Positions 23,520 to 36,500 of a DNA stretch of 64,000 bases are shown piece after piece (the first letter of the stretch is position 1; every line of letters begins with the position of its first letter). The position numbers were made by a program, and so were the translations under genes. The DNA comes from Straminergon stramineum (taxonomy: Eukaryota > Streptophyta > Bryopsida > Hypnales > Calliergonaceae), in contig OY987271.1 of NCBI GenBank assembly GCA_963920665.1, forward strand, positions 64,501 through 128,500, read 5' to 3'. Below the pieces are notes generated by a model. That model ran no database searches and was not told where the DNA came from. It was given only the letters and a program-made list of their open reading frames with translations.

Positions 23520-24554
23520 TGAATCTGGATTTTTTGACAACATGGTGAACTACAACATCTTCTTCGTCCGGATCATCTAAGGGCAATGTGTTGGTTGCAG
23601 GTGTTGCCGGAACAATCTAAAATTGACGAATGAGAGGGGCAAGCATCGCATCAAAGATGTCCTTGTCCTCCTCCAAGGCAATGATGTGCTTGTCTAGGAT
23701 CCTACAGGCGTGAATGGTAGTACCTGGAAAACGTACATTGAGTTGAAATTAAAAGATTAACAAAGAAGAGGAAAAAATTGAAAGGATTATATGTTTCATT
23801 AAAATGTAAAGGCAGGTTTAGGACTTACCAGTTGAAGCTGTACAGTCCACAACCATGTCACCTGGAATGGATAATGCTTCAATGAACATCTACATGAATT
23901 TAGGGTCCTTGTCACAGGCCCCTCTCCAAGGAATACCCTTGTTCATAGATAGTATCTCCGAGATGGTGAAATTTTGAAGAATGTCGTCACGTGCAACATC
24001 CACACCAAGTGCCTTGAGCTTTGGGCAAAGTTGAAATGTGAACTTCGAAGGTCCAACCCTTGGTAAGTTTCTCACCTACGATTGAATTCTAAAACGCAAT
24101 GTCTGCAAAACAAAGCATTCCAAGGTGAATACATTACCATAGAGATTTTTAATAAAATCCCTATAAATCCAAAAACTTTTGATAGAAGATGAACTTACTG
24201 TGGAAGATAGATTGAAAGGTGAAGTCAGATGCAAGTGGTTCATCCCCCACCATTCCTTTCGTAATTTAAATCCATAAGGTACAGCATAGCTACGAATGTC
24301 AGTTTTGGCTTGAGCCCAATAAGGATGGACAATTAGTAGTGCCCCATCATCTTGTAAATGTCAATCTACAAATTCAAAAAGTAACTCAAGCCACTTCTTA
24401 AGGCATTGAGCCATTGATTCCACTTTGGAATGGCAATAGGAGGGTTAGACACATCAAGTAAAGGTAGTCCTTCAAGCATGTCGACGATGATAAGGTCTAC
24501 ACGGGGCTTGTTAGAATGAATGCCTCGATAGAATCGATCCTTATCCACCATGTG
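23520..24554 (-). other. Exons 8-10 of copy B: methyltransferase-like core
   Basis: Exons 24554-24199, 24102-23829 and 23723-23520. The Gly-rich AdoMet loop is split by an intron placed exactly as in copy A (…DCTASTG | GTTIHACR…). The acidic end of strand 2 is IIALEED. TAG codons at the FM-stop-MF position (copy A has Gln), early in exon 9 and after IRQF in exon 10 break the frame. Confidence 0.75.
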
Positions 24555-26655
24555 CTGTAGCAAAGGAAAACGTTAGAAAGAACTGAAAAATCTTTAAAGA
24601 TTTGGAAGTGAATACATGAATTCAAGAAGACAAGTGAAGGATCGCACCTTGTCTATGAAATTCAGAATGTCATGGTACAATGGAGGTAAAGGATCAGCAA
24701 GCACAACCGCCAAAGACGAGTTGCAAATGAACTCGTCAATAGAGATATCATTGTCGTTAACACCATTAAGAAGAACCGGTCCATGGAGTAGGCTAGCTTG
24801 CATAAGTGCTAAATGCTCTACCCCACACTTCATGCCTGTAGAAACAGATGTCTGGAATTGAGATCCCTGATCCACTACAGATGAGCCAGCTACTGGTTGC
24901 TTTGTTGTCTTCGTTGAGCTCTTCTCTATTTCTTTCTCAGTAGCTCTAGGGATCTTCTTTGTGATTCTTTGAAGCACCTTCTCCAAAGCATCAGAATTCT
25001 TGATGGCAATTCTCTTATCTGCCTCTTCCCTCTTCTTCACAGCCTTCAATCTAGCATCTTCATCCAATCCAGAAAACTCATCATACTCAAGAACAACGTC
25101 TTGAGAGTCAATTGAGCGCTTCAAACGCTCTTCGGAAAGAGGTGTAAACTCCAAAAGGCACTCAAGGTACCACGCTCTAGACTTCAAGTATGCACTTGTC
25201 CACCACCTCAACTGTGAAGGAGAGAACATGCAGTGTTCAGTGGACATGTCCAACCAGGTACCAAGTAAGGGAGGAAGGTCTTGCTTAGTGATAGCTGCCT
25301 TTTGAAGGAGTTCATATTTGAAGTACCTACAAAAATGGAAATGGGGTTCAGAGATAAAGAAATTCTCAAGATTGGAGAAAATAAAAAGAGTTTAGACTAG
25401 ACTATCAGCACTTCCAATGAATTGGTACCTGAATAGAACTCGTTTAACCACGAGGTCCGAGCCCTTGTGTTTCAGAAATAAATCTGATTTCTTGAAGACG
25501 TCGTGCCCCTTAAAATTGGAAAGGAAAGCATGATCCCAAAGTTGTATCCTCCAGCCTTTGATGTATTCAGACAAAACCTCAAGCTCTTGAGGCGAGTCCA
25601 TGGCCAATACTAGGTTATCCTTTTTAACCATAGTGTCAAACATTTATGTTGCAACATCTTCTATCTGCACAATAAAGATAATGTTTAGGAAAACAATAAG
25701 CATGGACATCCAAGTCAATACAACAACATTGATCAAAATAATGAAAATAAATTGATAGCATGAACCTTCATTTGCATTTCCAATCACTCACCCTTGAATA
25801 CTAGCACGCCTTCACTAAGAAGGCCTTTAGATCACATTCTCCCACAGGCTTCATGGGAAAGCGACGTGCCTCTCTTGTTTGGATAGAGGAGTTCCACCAA
25901 CACAACCACTTGACTTTGTGCTCCGCCTTCACATTGCAAGTAGCAACCATCTACAACTTGTCGAGAGCCATCTCGGGAATAGAATTTGTACTCCAATGGC
26001 GCTCAATCTTCACACAAGCAATTTAGAAATTAGAATAAAAGTACTATTTCTCAAACCAAGGATTCAAGAGTAAGATAAACATAGTTACTTACCTCATGAA
26101 GCCACTCTTTCTCCAAACTTGGATTAGCCACAGCTATGAGTTTCCCCAATTTTTTAGTCAATTGAGTTGTCTTCTCTTTCATGCCTAGTCTCATGGTTGC
26201 CAGAACTCCCTCTTCTGATTGATCTTCCAATGGTGTATCTTCTTTATATAGCCTCACAGCAATACCTGCTGCAGCAGCTATCTCATACTGCAAAAATAAA
26301 TTGGTAGAGAAAGTAAGGTAAGGCAACAATCAAAATAAAGAAATGAAAAATTCAAGATGATGGAGAAACTTACACGATAAATAAATGCTATGAACACCTC
26401 TAACGACATGCTGTACCAAGACTTCCTCAAATTTTGAGTGCATTGTGACATCTCTGAGGCATTGAGATGTTCGGAAAACTTATCCAAAGACATGCCTCCA
26501 TATTTGCGGACCCTATATAAGGTGTGCACCAAACTTGTTTTGATGAAGGAATTCTCTATATGTCTATCACAATAGAATACTCAATTTGTTAGGGGGTAAG
26601 ACATTTAAGAGAAAACTTAAAAACAGATAAGAAAAAAGAGCCTATGCGCACATAC

Positions 26656-27334
26656 TTGTTAATGTCATGCATGACATGCATGACCACTCCAATCCGCCCC
26701 TTCGTTTCCAATATGATAGAATCCACGGAAACATGCCAACTTTGATTGTGCTCATGATGGCAAGCGATGTAAGATGACCAAGCAAGAAGGCGATGGTTCC
26801 CATCGCATATTCGCATACAAAGAACTTGGAGTTTTGAAGATGTTGCAACTCCGGGGTAATACTCAAAATTGCATTGAAAATTTCATTCTCTTCATTCCAA
26901 AGAGGTCCCCATGCAGCTTTGTCACTATCAGTGACTTGCTCTTCCTCTCCCTGTTCATTAGTAATTGAAACATAGAAAACAGATGACCCATCTCTATATC
27001 CATGTATGTATTCTTCAACTAGCCTAGTCAAGTCAGATTGTAATGCTGGCCATACCATAGGCATTTGAACAAGGCGACACAAAGGAATTCGTAGTCGAGA
27101 GACTACAAGTGGTTTCATACGTAGATTGGAGATTGAAGCCACAGAATTTACTTTCTGAGATTTTTGAAAGGCATCTTCAGAGGTGAAGTTATCAAGTGGC
27201 TCGATAACATCTTTCTCTGAACAGTCATCCTCCATGTCTTCAGTCATTCCAATGACAGGTTGATCAGAGGTATGAGATTCAACCGTCACACAGGGCAACT
27301 CGATCTCTGGAGTAGGATTAACCTCTTGGAGAAT
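26656..27334 (-). other. Exon 2 of copy B: ParB/sulfiredoxin-like domain
   Basis: Acceptor TTTGTCATGCAG|ATTCTCC, donor AACAA|GTATGT. The domain runs from SISNLRMKPLVVSRLRI to a frame giving RICDGNHRLLAWSSYIA, then VMHVMHDIN at the donor exactly as in copy A. An extra 8 bp (TGCGAATA-type duplication) between FFVC and DGNHR shifts the frame. Confidence 0.65.
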
Positions 27335-27400
27335 CTGCATGACAAATAAAATTGTGAATAAAACACATCAATAAACACCATGAATTCTAAGAGGAGACAG

Positions 27401-30256
27401 CTCCTCATGGTGCCGAGAGGAAGAGATTCAAAACCAAAAATGATCAAAACAATTGTTCAACTCACTATCCTAGAAGTCGAGATTAACATACAAAATAATG
27501 ATCTAAAAAATAATAAACCAATTCTAGAAGTGAAATACTTAAATTGAATGATCTATATTACAAAGTCAAGTTCAAAACTACAACAACCATGGCATCCTCT
27601 CAGCGCCGAGAGCAAAGGAGAAAGGACAATGACATGATTAGACTAATAAAACTCCTCTACTATCTATTTCAAATTGAAGGGATGTATTCGTCCATTCACA
27701 TATATTTTATTATATTGGTGTGAAGCTCAAGGATCTCTAGATGCCAACTAAGAAGGCCAGGAACTTCCCTTGACCCCAATAGCCAAAACAGAGGGACATG
27801 ATAATGACTGAACTAGATAACATTTGAACATTATCTATTTTTTGAATTACTGGGGGCTACTTGAAGCATCTTTTAATTAAAAATAAAGAAGCAAAGTTCC
27901 TCTCTCGGCACCGAGAGGAAGGAAGTCCAATCAAGAAACACGTGATAAAACCCGACTAATGTGTCTACTTTCTTTGAGTAATTGGAAAATAATCCTTAAT
28001 CTCAAATTCTAGGTATGTGATTAAAAGCAAACAATTGAAGAAATTGATCAAGGCACTCCCACGAACTTGTTCCATTCGGCGCCGAGGGCAATGGAGTGGG
28101 AACAATAGCGTGATCAAAGCCAAAAAGAAGTTCATCGTCATATTCAAATTTTTCAAAAAGAAACATGAGGAAAAAACCACATGAGAATGCTAAAACTAGA
28201 GTCAACAATGTTTTGGAGACTAAATGAATCTTTGACCAATGAGATACAACTAATCTAGGAACTCAATCATCTATAATGGAAATCAAGACTAGCCCGCCCA
28301 AGTCTATCTCTCGGTGCTGAGAGCATGAAAGAGAGAAACTTGTGTGATGAAATACTTTAAAATGTACAAAACTTGTAACTCTCTGTAAGCCAAATTGAGT
28401 TCTACAAATTGAGGGTTAATGAATTCTATGCAGTTGAACCTACTATCTAGGGAGGAGGATTCTGCTCAGCATCAAAGCAAAGGCAAATGGAACGTTGCAG
28501 ATTATTAGATGTCGTCCACCTTCCAAATTTGTAAACAAGAATCTCCCGGTAGAAGAAGTCTATGTAGTCAAATGAGATAGAATAGTTCAAATCGTTGTTG
28601 TCAAATCACTTAATGACCGGTCTGTGAAATCAAATTTTCATGAAAGATTGACGAACTGGATCGATCTCAATGACCTGTCTCACGGGAATCAATAATTTTC
28701 TCAACATTCACAGTGAATACCAAAATTTCGAGTAGAGATGGAGCTACTCTCGGTGCCAAGAGGAACAAAGGAGGGACACACGTTTGATCAAATTCCAGAA
28801 ACAAGTTCCAGTTGTTGGAGGACTATCGATATGCTAGAAATTGGAAACCAGAACTCTGGTGGCTAATAACATCAGACGTCGGCGCAGCTTCTATGAGAAA
28901 CGTCCTGGTTTTTATTCATTCCCAAATTAATCTTATCATGATTGACACAAGCAGTTTGAAGGAGATCCACGAACTGGATCGACCTCAGAGGCTTGTCGCA
29001 TGGGAATAAGTAATTTTTTCAAAATTCACAGTGAATATCAAAATTTCGAGTAGGGATGGAGCTACTCTCGGCGCCGAGAGGAACGAAGGAGGGACTCGCA
29101 TTTGATCAAATTCCAAAAACAAGTTCCAGTTGGTGGAGGACTATCAATATGCTAGAAATTGGAATCTAACACCCCCTGCTTACGAGTATTCCTTGGCGCC
29201 GAGAGGAATGGTGTTTCGAGCTATGTAAGATCAAAACTTCATCGCAGGTATGCTTTTCAACTTATGAGATCATCTTCTCGAGGCCTGTCTCACAGGAATT
29301 GACCCTGATCAAATTGGAGAATCTAGCACCAGATTTCGAAGACGATCGATATGCCAAAATTCTGAAACCCTAACTCTGGTCAAAATTAAGAGTAGACGGA
29401 AGCAAAGCTCCTATCCTGGACTTCTTGATTTCCAGTCACTAATAAAGATCCTGTTGTGATTGAATCAAATCGGCAATGAAGACTGTCGAACTAGATCGAC
29501 ATGGACGAGCTGTGACAATAGAATCACAGATTTAAAAAAAAATTCAACGTGAGCTCCACGCATTTCCAACAGGGGTCCAGCTCCTCTTAGCACCAAGAGA
29601 AATGCTAGAGCAAATCAACCCTAATCAAATTTGAGAATCCAACGGAGAATCCAGCGCCAGATTCTAAAGACGATCGATATGAAAAAATTTCAAAACCCTA
29701 ACTTTGGTCAAATTTTAGAGGAGAAGGAAGAAAAGCTTCGATCCTAGACTTGCTAATTTCTAGTCACTAATAACAATCTTGTTGGAAATTAATCAAACCT
29801 TCGATGAAGATTGCTGAACTGGATCGACAGGACCGAGCTCTCTCAACGGAATCACAATTTTGTTTTAAAATTCGAAGTGACCTCCATGCATCTCCAACAG
29901 GGGTCCAGCTCCTCTCAGTGCCGAGAGAAGCACTAGACCAAATGGACCCTGATCAAATCGCAGAATTCCAAGGAGAATCCAACGCCCGATTTCGAAGGAC
30001 TTTCGATATGAAAAAATTTCAAAACCCTAACTTTGGTCAAAATTTAGAGGAGAAGGAAGCAAAGCTTCGATCCTAGACTTACTGATTTCTAGTCACTAAT
30101 AACAATCTTGTTCAGAATTAATCAAACCTTCCATAAAGACTGTCGAACTGGATCGATAGGACCGAGCTCTCTTAGCGGAATCACAATTTTGTTTTAAAAT
30201 TCAAAGTGACCTCCATGCATTTCCAATAGGGGTTCAGCTCCTCTCGGCGCCGAGAG
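27401..30256. repeat. Array of CTCTCGGCGCCGAGAG palindromes in diverged repeats (unit 2)
   Basis: Twelve 16-bp sites: 27404, 27597, 27902, 28073, 28308, 28747, 29065, 29190, 29584, 29912, 30241 (start positions) and partial relatives between. Sites at 29065 and 30241 are exact; others differ by one to four bases, often in compensating pairs. The last three lie in tandem units of about 328 bp (29584, 29912, 30241); units at 28747 and 29065 are 318 bp apart. GGGGTCCAG precedes and (T)GGACCCT follows several cores. No protein-coding function is evident. The array lies directly upstream of copy B, or inside its first intron if exon 1 is at 30812. Confidence 0.85.
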
Positions 30257-30689
30257 AAGCACTGGAGCAAATGGACCCTGATCAAATTGGAGAATCCATC
30301 GCTTGATTTCGAAGGACTATCGATATGCCTAAATTTGAAATCCCTAACTCTGGTGAAAATTAAGAGAAGACGGTAGCAAAGCTTCTATGCTAAACGAAGT
30401 TGTGCTTTTTAACTTATGAGATCGTCTTCTCGAGGATTCAATTTTCCGTTTATGGCGAGACCTCTACAAACATTACACCGAACCTAACAATAGTGAAGTT
30501 CAGTTCCCAGAAAACTGGAAGTGAAAGTAGGTGAGACATGATATTAGATAACAAACCCTAGCATGTTAGCTGTTCAACTCTGTTTGCGTAAGCCTCTTGA
30601 TCAAGTTAGGACTCATATAAGTACTGATCTTGGAATTAAGCAAAAACAACTGAGATCATTGAAGAACTTGTAGTGCCGCCTACACCTGC

Positions 30690-30812
30690 TGGATTTAATA
30701 GAATGGCGCTAGAGTTTTGAGCACCACCACCTTTGTTGTTGCTACCACTACCATCTTCGTCACTTTCCAGTCCTACTGCAACCGGCCTCCTTGATGGATT
30801 TCTCCTCCCCAT
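30690..30812 (-). CDS. Possible first exon of copy B
   Basis: ATG at 30812 opens MGRRNPSRRPVAVGLESDE and continues DGSGSNNKGGGAQN to a stop at about 30640. A donor CCAGCAG|GTGTAG would end the exon near 30695. About 270 bp upstream (minus strand) is TATATACTA at about 31081-31090. If it joins the acceptor at 27335, intron 1 would be about 3.4 kb and contain the whole palindrome array. No homolog in copy A was found, so this is tentative. Confidence 0.35.
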
Positions 30813-31099
30813 TTCTGTCTTACCCTAAAAAAAAACCCACAGATTACTAATATACGAGCTAGGAATTGGAAGGCGTTGGGAATGTGTGAGAGCAAAGTAC
30901 TTAGGGTTTAGAGAAATGTCTGTCTCCTACTTACAAATGAAACAGCAAAAAACCGGAATCCACGCAATCGTTGGGCGAGAACTCCTTTACTAGGGTTTGT
31001 TGCTTACAACTTCAATGAGCCAAGACAACAAGTTTGCTCCCCAACTATACAAGAGTTCATTGTCAGTGCTTTCTTAAAGATAGTATATAATACTGCACT

Positions 31100-32538
31100 T
31101 TACGAAAACTGTATAATTTTCAAAGTATCTAGTCAATGGCTTCAATCATGGGTTTCTCTTAAATTATGTGAAAGATAATTATTTAGTCAAGGAGGTAGAA
31201 CTCTCTATCCTTGTATTTTTCCCTTCTTTAATTTTTGACACAAATGAAACGGAATTTCATTACTAGAGTAAAATTTACAATTCAACCTACTGCAAGTTCC
31301 TTGACCGCGGAAACAATGACAACAACACAAGAAAACGACATGATGGATCCATAAGGTAGGAGGGCCGTAAAGTGCTCATCAAAGAGGTGAAACTGGTATT
31401 TGTGGAGGTAAAGCTTCTTGAAATATTTTTCAGTAAGTTTTTCTTCAAAGGCAAATTGAATTGGCATCTTATCCCAGTCGTTTCATATTTTTTGGAGTTT
31501 TGTAGAATTAGTTTTGAATTTTTTAAATTGAAATGGTGTAGGGCTCTAAAATTGCCTATCTCTTTAAATGTACATTATTTGTACGTCATTGGTCGAATGA
31601 AAAAATAGTATGTTCAAATACTATAAATTTACAAAGGTGGGCAATTTTAGAGCATATGCACTTTTTGAATTTCCTACCTTAGGGAACAGATGCCCAGAGC
31701 ACAACTCATAAAGGGGCTGCTCTGTTTTTAATTTTTGCTTTATTCCCACAAGAGGTTGGTGGTAGTGTTATGTTATATGCATTTAAATTTCCAACTGCCT
31801 CAAATAATAATATGCAAATCCAATCCTATTTTAAAAAATAAGGATAAATTTGGACTAAATGCCATAGGGTAATCATGGCCCTACACACTATTGCCACCAT
31901 GTTCCAAAAATCTTATTTAGTCCATCATGTAAAGCAAGCACATATAAAAATTGCATATAGAAATTACATACTCAAATTGGGCTCCAGAAATGCATGCCTC
32001 CAAAATGAAGAAGACATAAAACTCAAAACCATTTTGAAAGAAAGACCACATAACTCTTGTCTTGAAAACCAAAAATAAAAGGTGTCTAATTCTACTCGCT
32101 TTAGACTTTGTGGATCTTCAAAGCATTTGTTACTCAAAGGAACAACCTCTTCAATTTTTTATTGTTCATGAATTCAAAACAACTACATTATTGGCCTGAA
32201 ATGTGCACTTTTGGTACATAATCAAATACAAAATCATTGGCCTAATATGTTGACTATTACAACATTGAGAAGACATATTTAACGCATTATACTAATGCAT
32301 CTCATTTATAGACTTGGTTCAATAGCCTACCAAATTCTATGTTTGGAAAGAATGGAATGACCCCTTAAGTGTAAAAAAAGAGGTGAATCTAGAATTTCCT
32401 CAATCATAATATCTCTCTTAATAGTGAATTTCGGTCTTGAAAACTTGTTTTCAAATGCATATAACATTCTGAGCTCCGAAGGCCTTACTCACAATGTGCT
32501 ATATCCAAATTCAAAAATCAATTGCTCAATGTGAAAGG
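31100..32538. other. Spacer, no gene recognised
   Basis: AT-rich DNA between the putative copy B promoter and the small basic ORF of unit 2. Short open frames on both strands have no recognisable domain. Confidence 0.5.
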
Positions 32539-32859
32539 TCATGTGTTAATTGATTTTCTTAAGGAAAAATAGACGAGTGTTTGTGAGCTGCAAAGAAGGA
32601 ATGACTTGTCCACGGTTAGTTGCACCTTTTGAAAATCGCACTTCTCGACTTCCTCCACTTTATTCTCTTCAGTTCCCTTCAACTTGCAAGGGCGTCTTTG
32701 CAAGGATGCATCCGTTGTTGATGAAATAGCTAATGCTCTCTTCCGAGAGCGCTGCAACTCCTTCCGCGAGGAGAATAGAAATTTTCCCCTCTTCCTCCTC
32801 TTCCTAATCGTCTTTGCAACCCCATAACTACCATCGCCTATCTCTTTATCCACAAGCAT
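32539..32859 (-). CDS. Small basic ORF, unit 2
   Basis: A 106-codon frame: MLVDKEIGDGSYGVAKTI, then RKRRKRGKFLFSSRKEL and QRSRKR, ending Ser/Leu-rich. Homologous in its basic block and position to 15805-16080 of unit 1. Likely nuclear by its basic clusters. Function not recognised. Confidence 0.5.
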   Translation of the reverse strand: MLVDKEIGDGSYGVAKTIRKRRKRGKFLFSSRKELQRSRKRALAISSTTDASLQRRPCKLKGTEENKVEEVEKCDFQKVQLTVDKSFLLCSSQTLVYFSLRKSINT

Positions 32860-33554
32860 GAGACCAATGCATCATATTACAAGTTGGCTCTAAGGGAAAA
32901 AAGACTTAGTATGATTCATTATATTATTCTTATAGTGCTTCTGTTTCTATCGTTGCACTTGTATCTAACCTCTACTTTATTCACTGTGACTACTAGAATT
33001 ACACTTATTGCTCACTACATCAATAAACCATCCTGAAGGTACGTGCAACCCTATTCCAAAAATCATGTCCATTGGTACATTTTTGGGCAAAATGATTGCA
33101 CTAACCCTAGGTCATAAATTAGAGAGTAGAAAGATGGTTTAGATCTTTTGAAAGGGTGTTCTTGCATTTGATCTAGAAACTGCCAAGAATCTAATTTAAC
33201 CCCTCACCTTCCCACTAATGATAAGATTTTTGAATTTTGAATTGATCCCTTTAATGAGTTAGGTGAGATAAATGATTCACATTATCAGCAATCAACTTGC
33301 TAAATGATAGGGGCAACTGTTATAGATTCGAAAAAGTTTGAGGCTATTGACAATGCCCTCAACCCTAACAATTAAAGACAATCCTACGGTCCTATCTTTC
33401 TCAATTACTTGGATGGGATATCTTCAAGCCTTTATATTTTCTAGTATAGAACCATTTCAGACATTCGGTCTTTAGGTTCTAAGAATTCGCTTCATATTTT
33501 TTCTGATTCCCACTACATCTTTGATTTCTGCCTGAATGGCCTCCACTCGAGTAG

Positions 33555-36500
33555 ATGCCCATGATTGACATTCCTCTTGTCATCCCTCTTGGAGAAGGAG
33601 GGTTTGTTATACTATCTTCACACCTTCTCCATGTTAGATTTGGATTTCTTCAATCCAGTATATACATTAAAGAAGAGGTCATGTCTGATTCTGGGCAGTT
33701 GAAGGAATCTATCCATATGTTGAAGTTAGAAGTTCAGGACGGTCATGTTTGGCACCTTCATCTAGGGCATTATAGAGCTTATGGTTTGTCTTCTCATGCG
33801 ATGGGAGGCTCCAATGACATCTTACTTCGACAGTCAGACTATTCCACGGTTGACATGCCTTTTGCTCACTAGGATATTCATAATTCTATAGGACGTGAAC
33901 CTATCACTAATACAAATTCTCAGGTTCTACATGTCCGTGTGAAGCAAGAAGTTCTAGACCCTATCATTGATATATCTAGTGAGTCGGAAGGAGAGTCCCC
34001 AAGCCAACCAAGTTTGCAAGCAGTTGTTCATCACAGAGTCATAGAAGATGTCCTAAAGCCATCTTCTAGTCAGTACAACACTCCCTCTAGTAGTCATGTG
34101 AGGTCCACTTACTCTCGTCCACCACCCTATCCTACTAATACATCCGAAGTTAGCGTAGTTGGTTGTCTGCGCAAGCTAGCATCTATTCATGGGTCCAGGA
34201 ATGAAGTTGCTGCGATAGATTATGATTCAATCATACATAAGGAAGTACAATACCTTCCAATAGACTTCAATGGAAACGTGGTATTTGAGTTGCCTTTTCT
34301 AAGTGCTTCATCTTCAACGTCTTTAGCTGGAAACCTTCATGGCATGGACAAATGTTATGACGATCATGCTTGGTGTCGAACCATGACATCTAATATCAAC
34401 AACCAAGATGGTCTTGAGTTCAGGAAATCGTCTTGTGTCGGTCATTTAGTTTGCAACAACTCTGACTGTAACTACCTCAAGCGATTGTTAAAGCGTAATG
34501 AAAACGAGTGGTGTGGTAATACTACTATCCCATTCTATGTTGGCACAACCCCTCCAAAAGATTCCACTCTTTTTTGTAAGATATGCAAAACTCCACCCCA
34601 TTGCATTAGTGTCTGTGATGTTAGAGTATACTATGTTTTTAGTGATACTACTGTCATGACCAGAGTGTGCATTCATTTAGGAAACCACATGCATCCTGTT
34701 GCTTCTGGAACTTGTAGAGAGTCATTGGACACTATTACCAAGCTCATTGCAAACGAGGTTTCTAAAACCCCTACTGCTGCTAACTCTGCCATTGCCCTTG
34801 TAGCTAGTAAGCAATTTCTAGACAACCACCTTATACACAATGGTGATGGCCCTAAGGAGATGTTGCAAGGAAAGTCGCTAGATGATGTGATGGATAGGTT
34901 TCAAAGATTGAGCTCCCCAAACATACGTAATACTATTTCTTCATTTTGTAGCACTAAAAAAGGTGGTCTCATAGATAGCATTATGAATATGAAGTGATAC
35001 TTAAAGTTTGAATACATTCATGATAGCGTTTTTCCTGGACAAGGTAAAGAAAAGGTATACTTGTTTAAGATGTTGGTAGAAGGTCCTGGTAGTGGAGTGG
35101 ACTTGGTGAAGCGCATCCAATCCGGAGGAAATTTGGAGAATGCGTGGCTCATGTTTGACCATGTAAAACGGGTAAAAGATTGGACCACCATGGCTTGCCA
35201 TGTGTATGACACTAGATGCAAGAAGGTCATGACAATTGCACTTTGTGACATGCAATCTAAAGATACAGAAGTCCAATGCATCATGTGGAAATCACTAAAT
35301 GATGTCATGAGACGCAATGGTGTGGAGAATCCAAACTTTAAGGGCTTTATGGCAAACAATGCACAAGCGAATTGGAATGCTGTTCGCATTGTATACGATA
35401 CGGAAAATACCAAAGATGAGATGCTGAACCGTGAGCGAATGTGTCTTTTGCACTAGAGTACTTCATTGCATTAGCATATACAGAAGCTCATTAAACTGGA
35501 TATGCAACACCAACATACTTGTCTGTGCAAGCAATACAAGGATTCAAACACCTTGGAGGAAGCAAAGACACGATACTTGGCCATTTGATCTTGGTGGTTA
35601 TCATCTAGTGTGGCCTCAAAAGATGCTATGTGGGAATTGGAGTTGTGGCTTGTTTTTTGGCACTTCTGATATCGCCAATGGGGAGGTTTTATGCAAATGG
35701 TATGTTCAACCATGTTCTTTAAGTTTTAATGCTTTTATCCTTATTATTAACTTTTAATTACGAATGTATTTTTCTATTCATAAATTATTACTATAGACAG
35801 TATAGAGAGATATGGGGATCAAACTTGTGAGGAGTTAGTTACCTCTCGGGGCCGAGAGGTGCCTTAAACTGCCTACTAATGAGATCTTCAATTGTAGAGC
35901 TCTTCGAAGCCCCAAATTTCTAATAATCAAAGAATTTTCACAAATTACATTATAGGACTCACTATAGTTTTTTCATGCAGGATTTGAGTGTTGAGGAAAT
36001 GGCAGACATGCCATCATCCAACTTATCCAAAATAATCCATAACAAATGGTTGCAGCAGTCGGGTAATCGAGGTAATGATTTGTTTGCCGCCACTTGTGAT
36101 GACTGCATTCGAGCCTTCATGCAAATGACGAATTATTGATCATTCCTAAACAACAAAACATCAAGGTCAAGACCATCTAAAGAAGAGCTGAAGTTAAGAG
36201 GCGCTAGATGTAGTGGTGACCCAAAAAAAATCGCAGAAGCATTGAATGTCCTTCTCGGAGCAACAAATGTTGGAACTCGTGTTCCCCACTTGGAAGGCGA
36301 AGAGATTTTTGGGAGTAGTAAGGGCAAGCTTGACCTTCCCATTGGACCAAATGGTGACTCCCATCAGCCAGACAAGGTCAACTTCTCTCAGCTGGGTGTC
36401 ATGACCAGATCTACACACACATATGTAGAGGCCTCAGATACATTTGATAAGCTACGTAACTCTAAGAACGTACCGCATGTCACAACTGCATCGGAGAGTG

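Larger units (their letters stand above)
23160..27334 (-). pseudogene. ParB-like / DNA-methyltransferase-like fusion gene, copy B (unit 2)
   Basis: Exons 2-11: 27334-26656, 26563-26374, 26287-26093, 26007-25792, 25664-25429, 25326-24648, 24554-24199, 24102-23829, 23723-23520, 23430-23160; nearly all have good GT/AG borders matching copy A. Exon 2: SNLRMKPLVVSRLRIPLCRL, EEYIHGYRDGSSVFYVS, then (after a shift) CDGNHRLLAW. Exon 8: VDLIIVDMLEGLP and LLIVHPYW strands, KEWWGMNHLHLTS. Exons 9-10: PWRGACDKDPKFM, motif I GDMVVDCTASTG + GTTIHACRILDKHIIALE. Disabled by an 8-bp insertion near 26814-26822, a frameshift plus TGA in exon 8, and TAG/TAA stops in exons 5 (two), 6, 9 (two) and 10. The motif order places it among beta-class amino-methyltransferases, but no (D/N/S)PP(Y/F/W) follows the motif IV strand. 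Confidence 0.8.

Noticed and set aside
27401..30256. CRISPR-like array
   Set aside because: The repeats are palindromes inside longer diverged tandem units with irregular spacing. There are no unique short spacers and no cas genes, and the context is a plant transposon.
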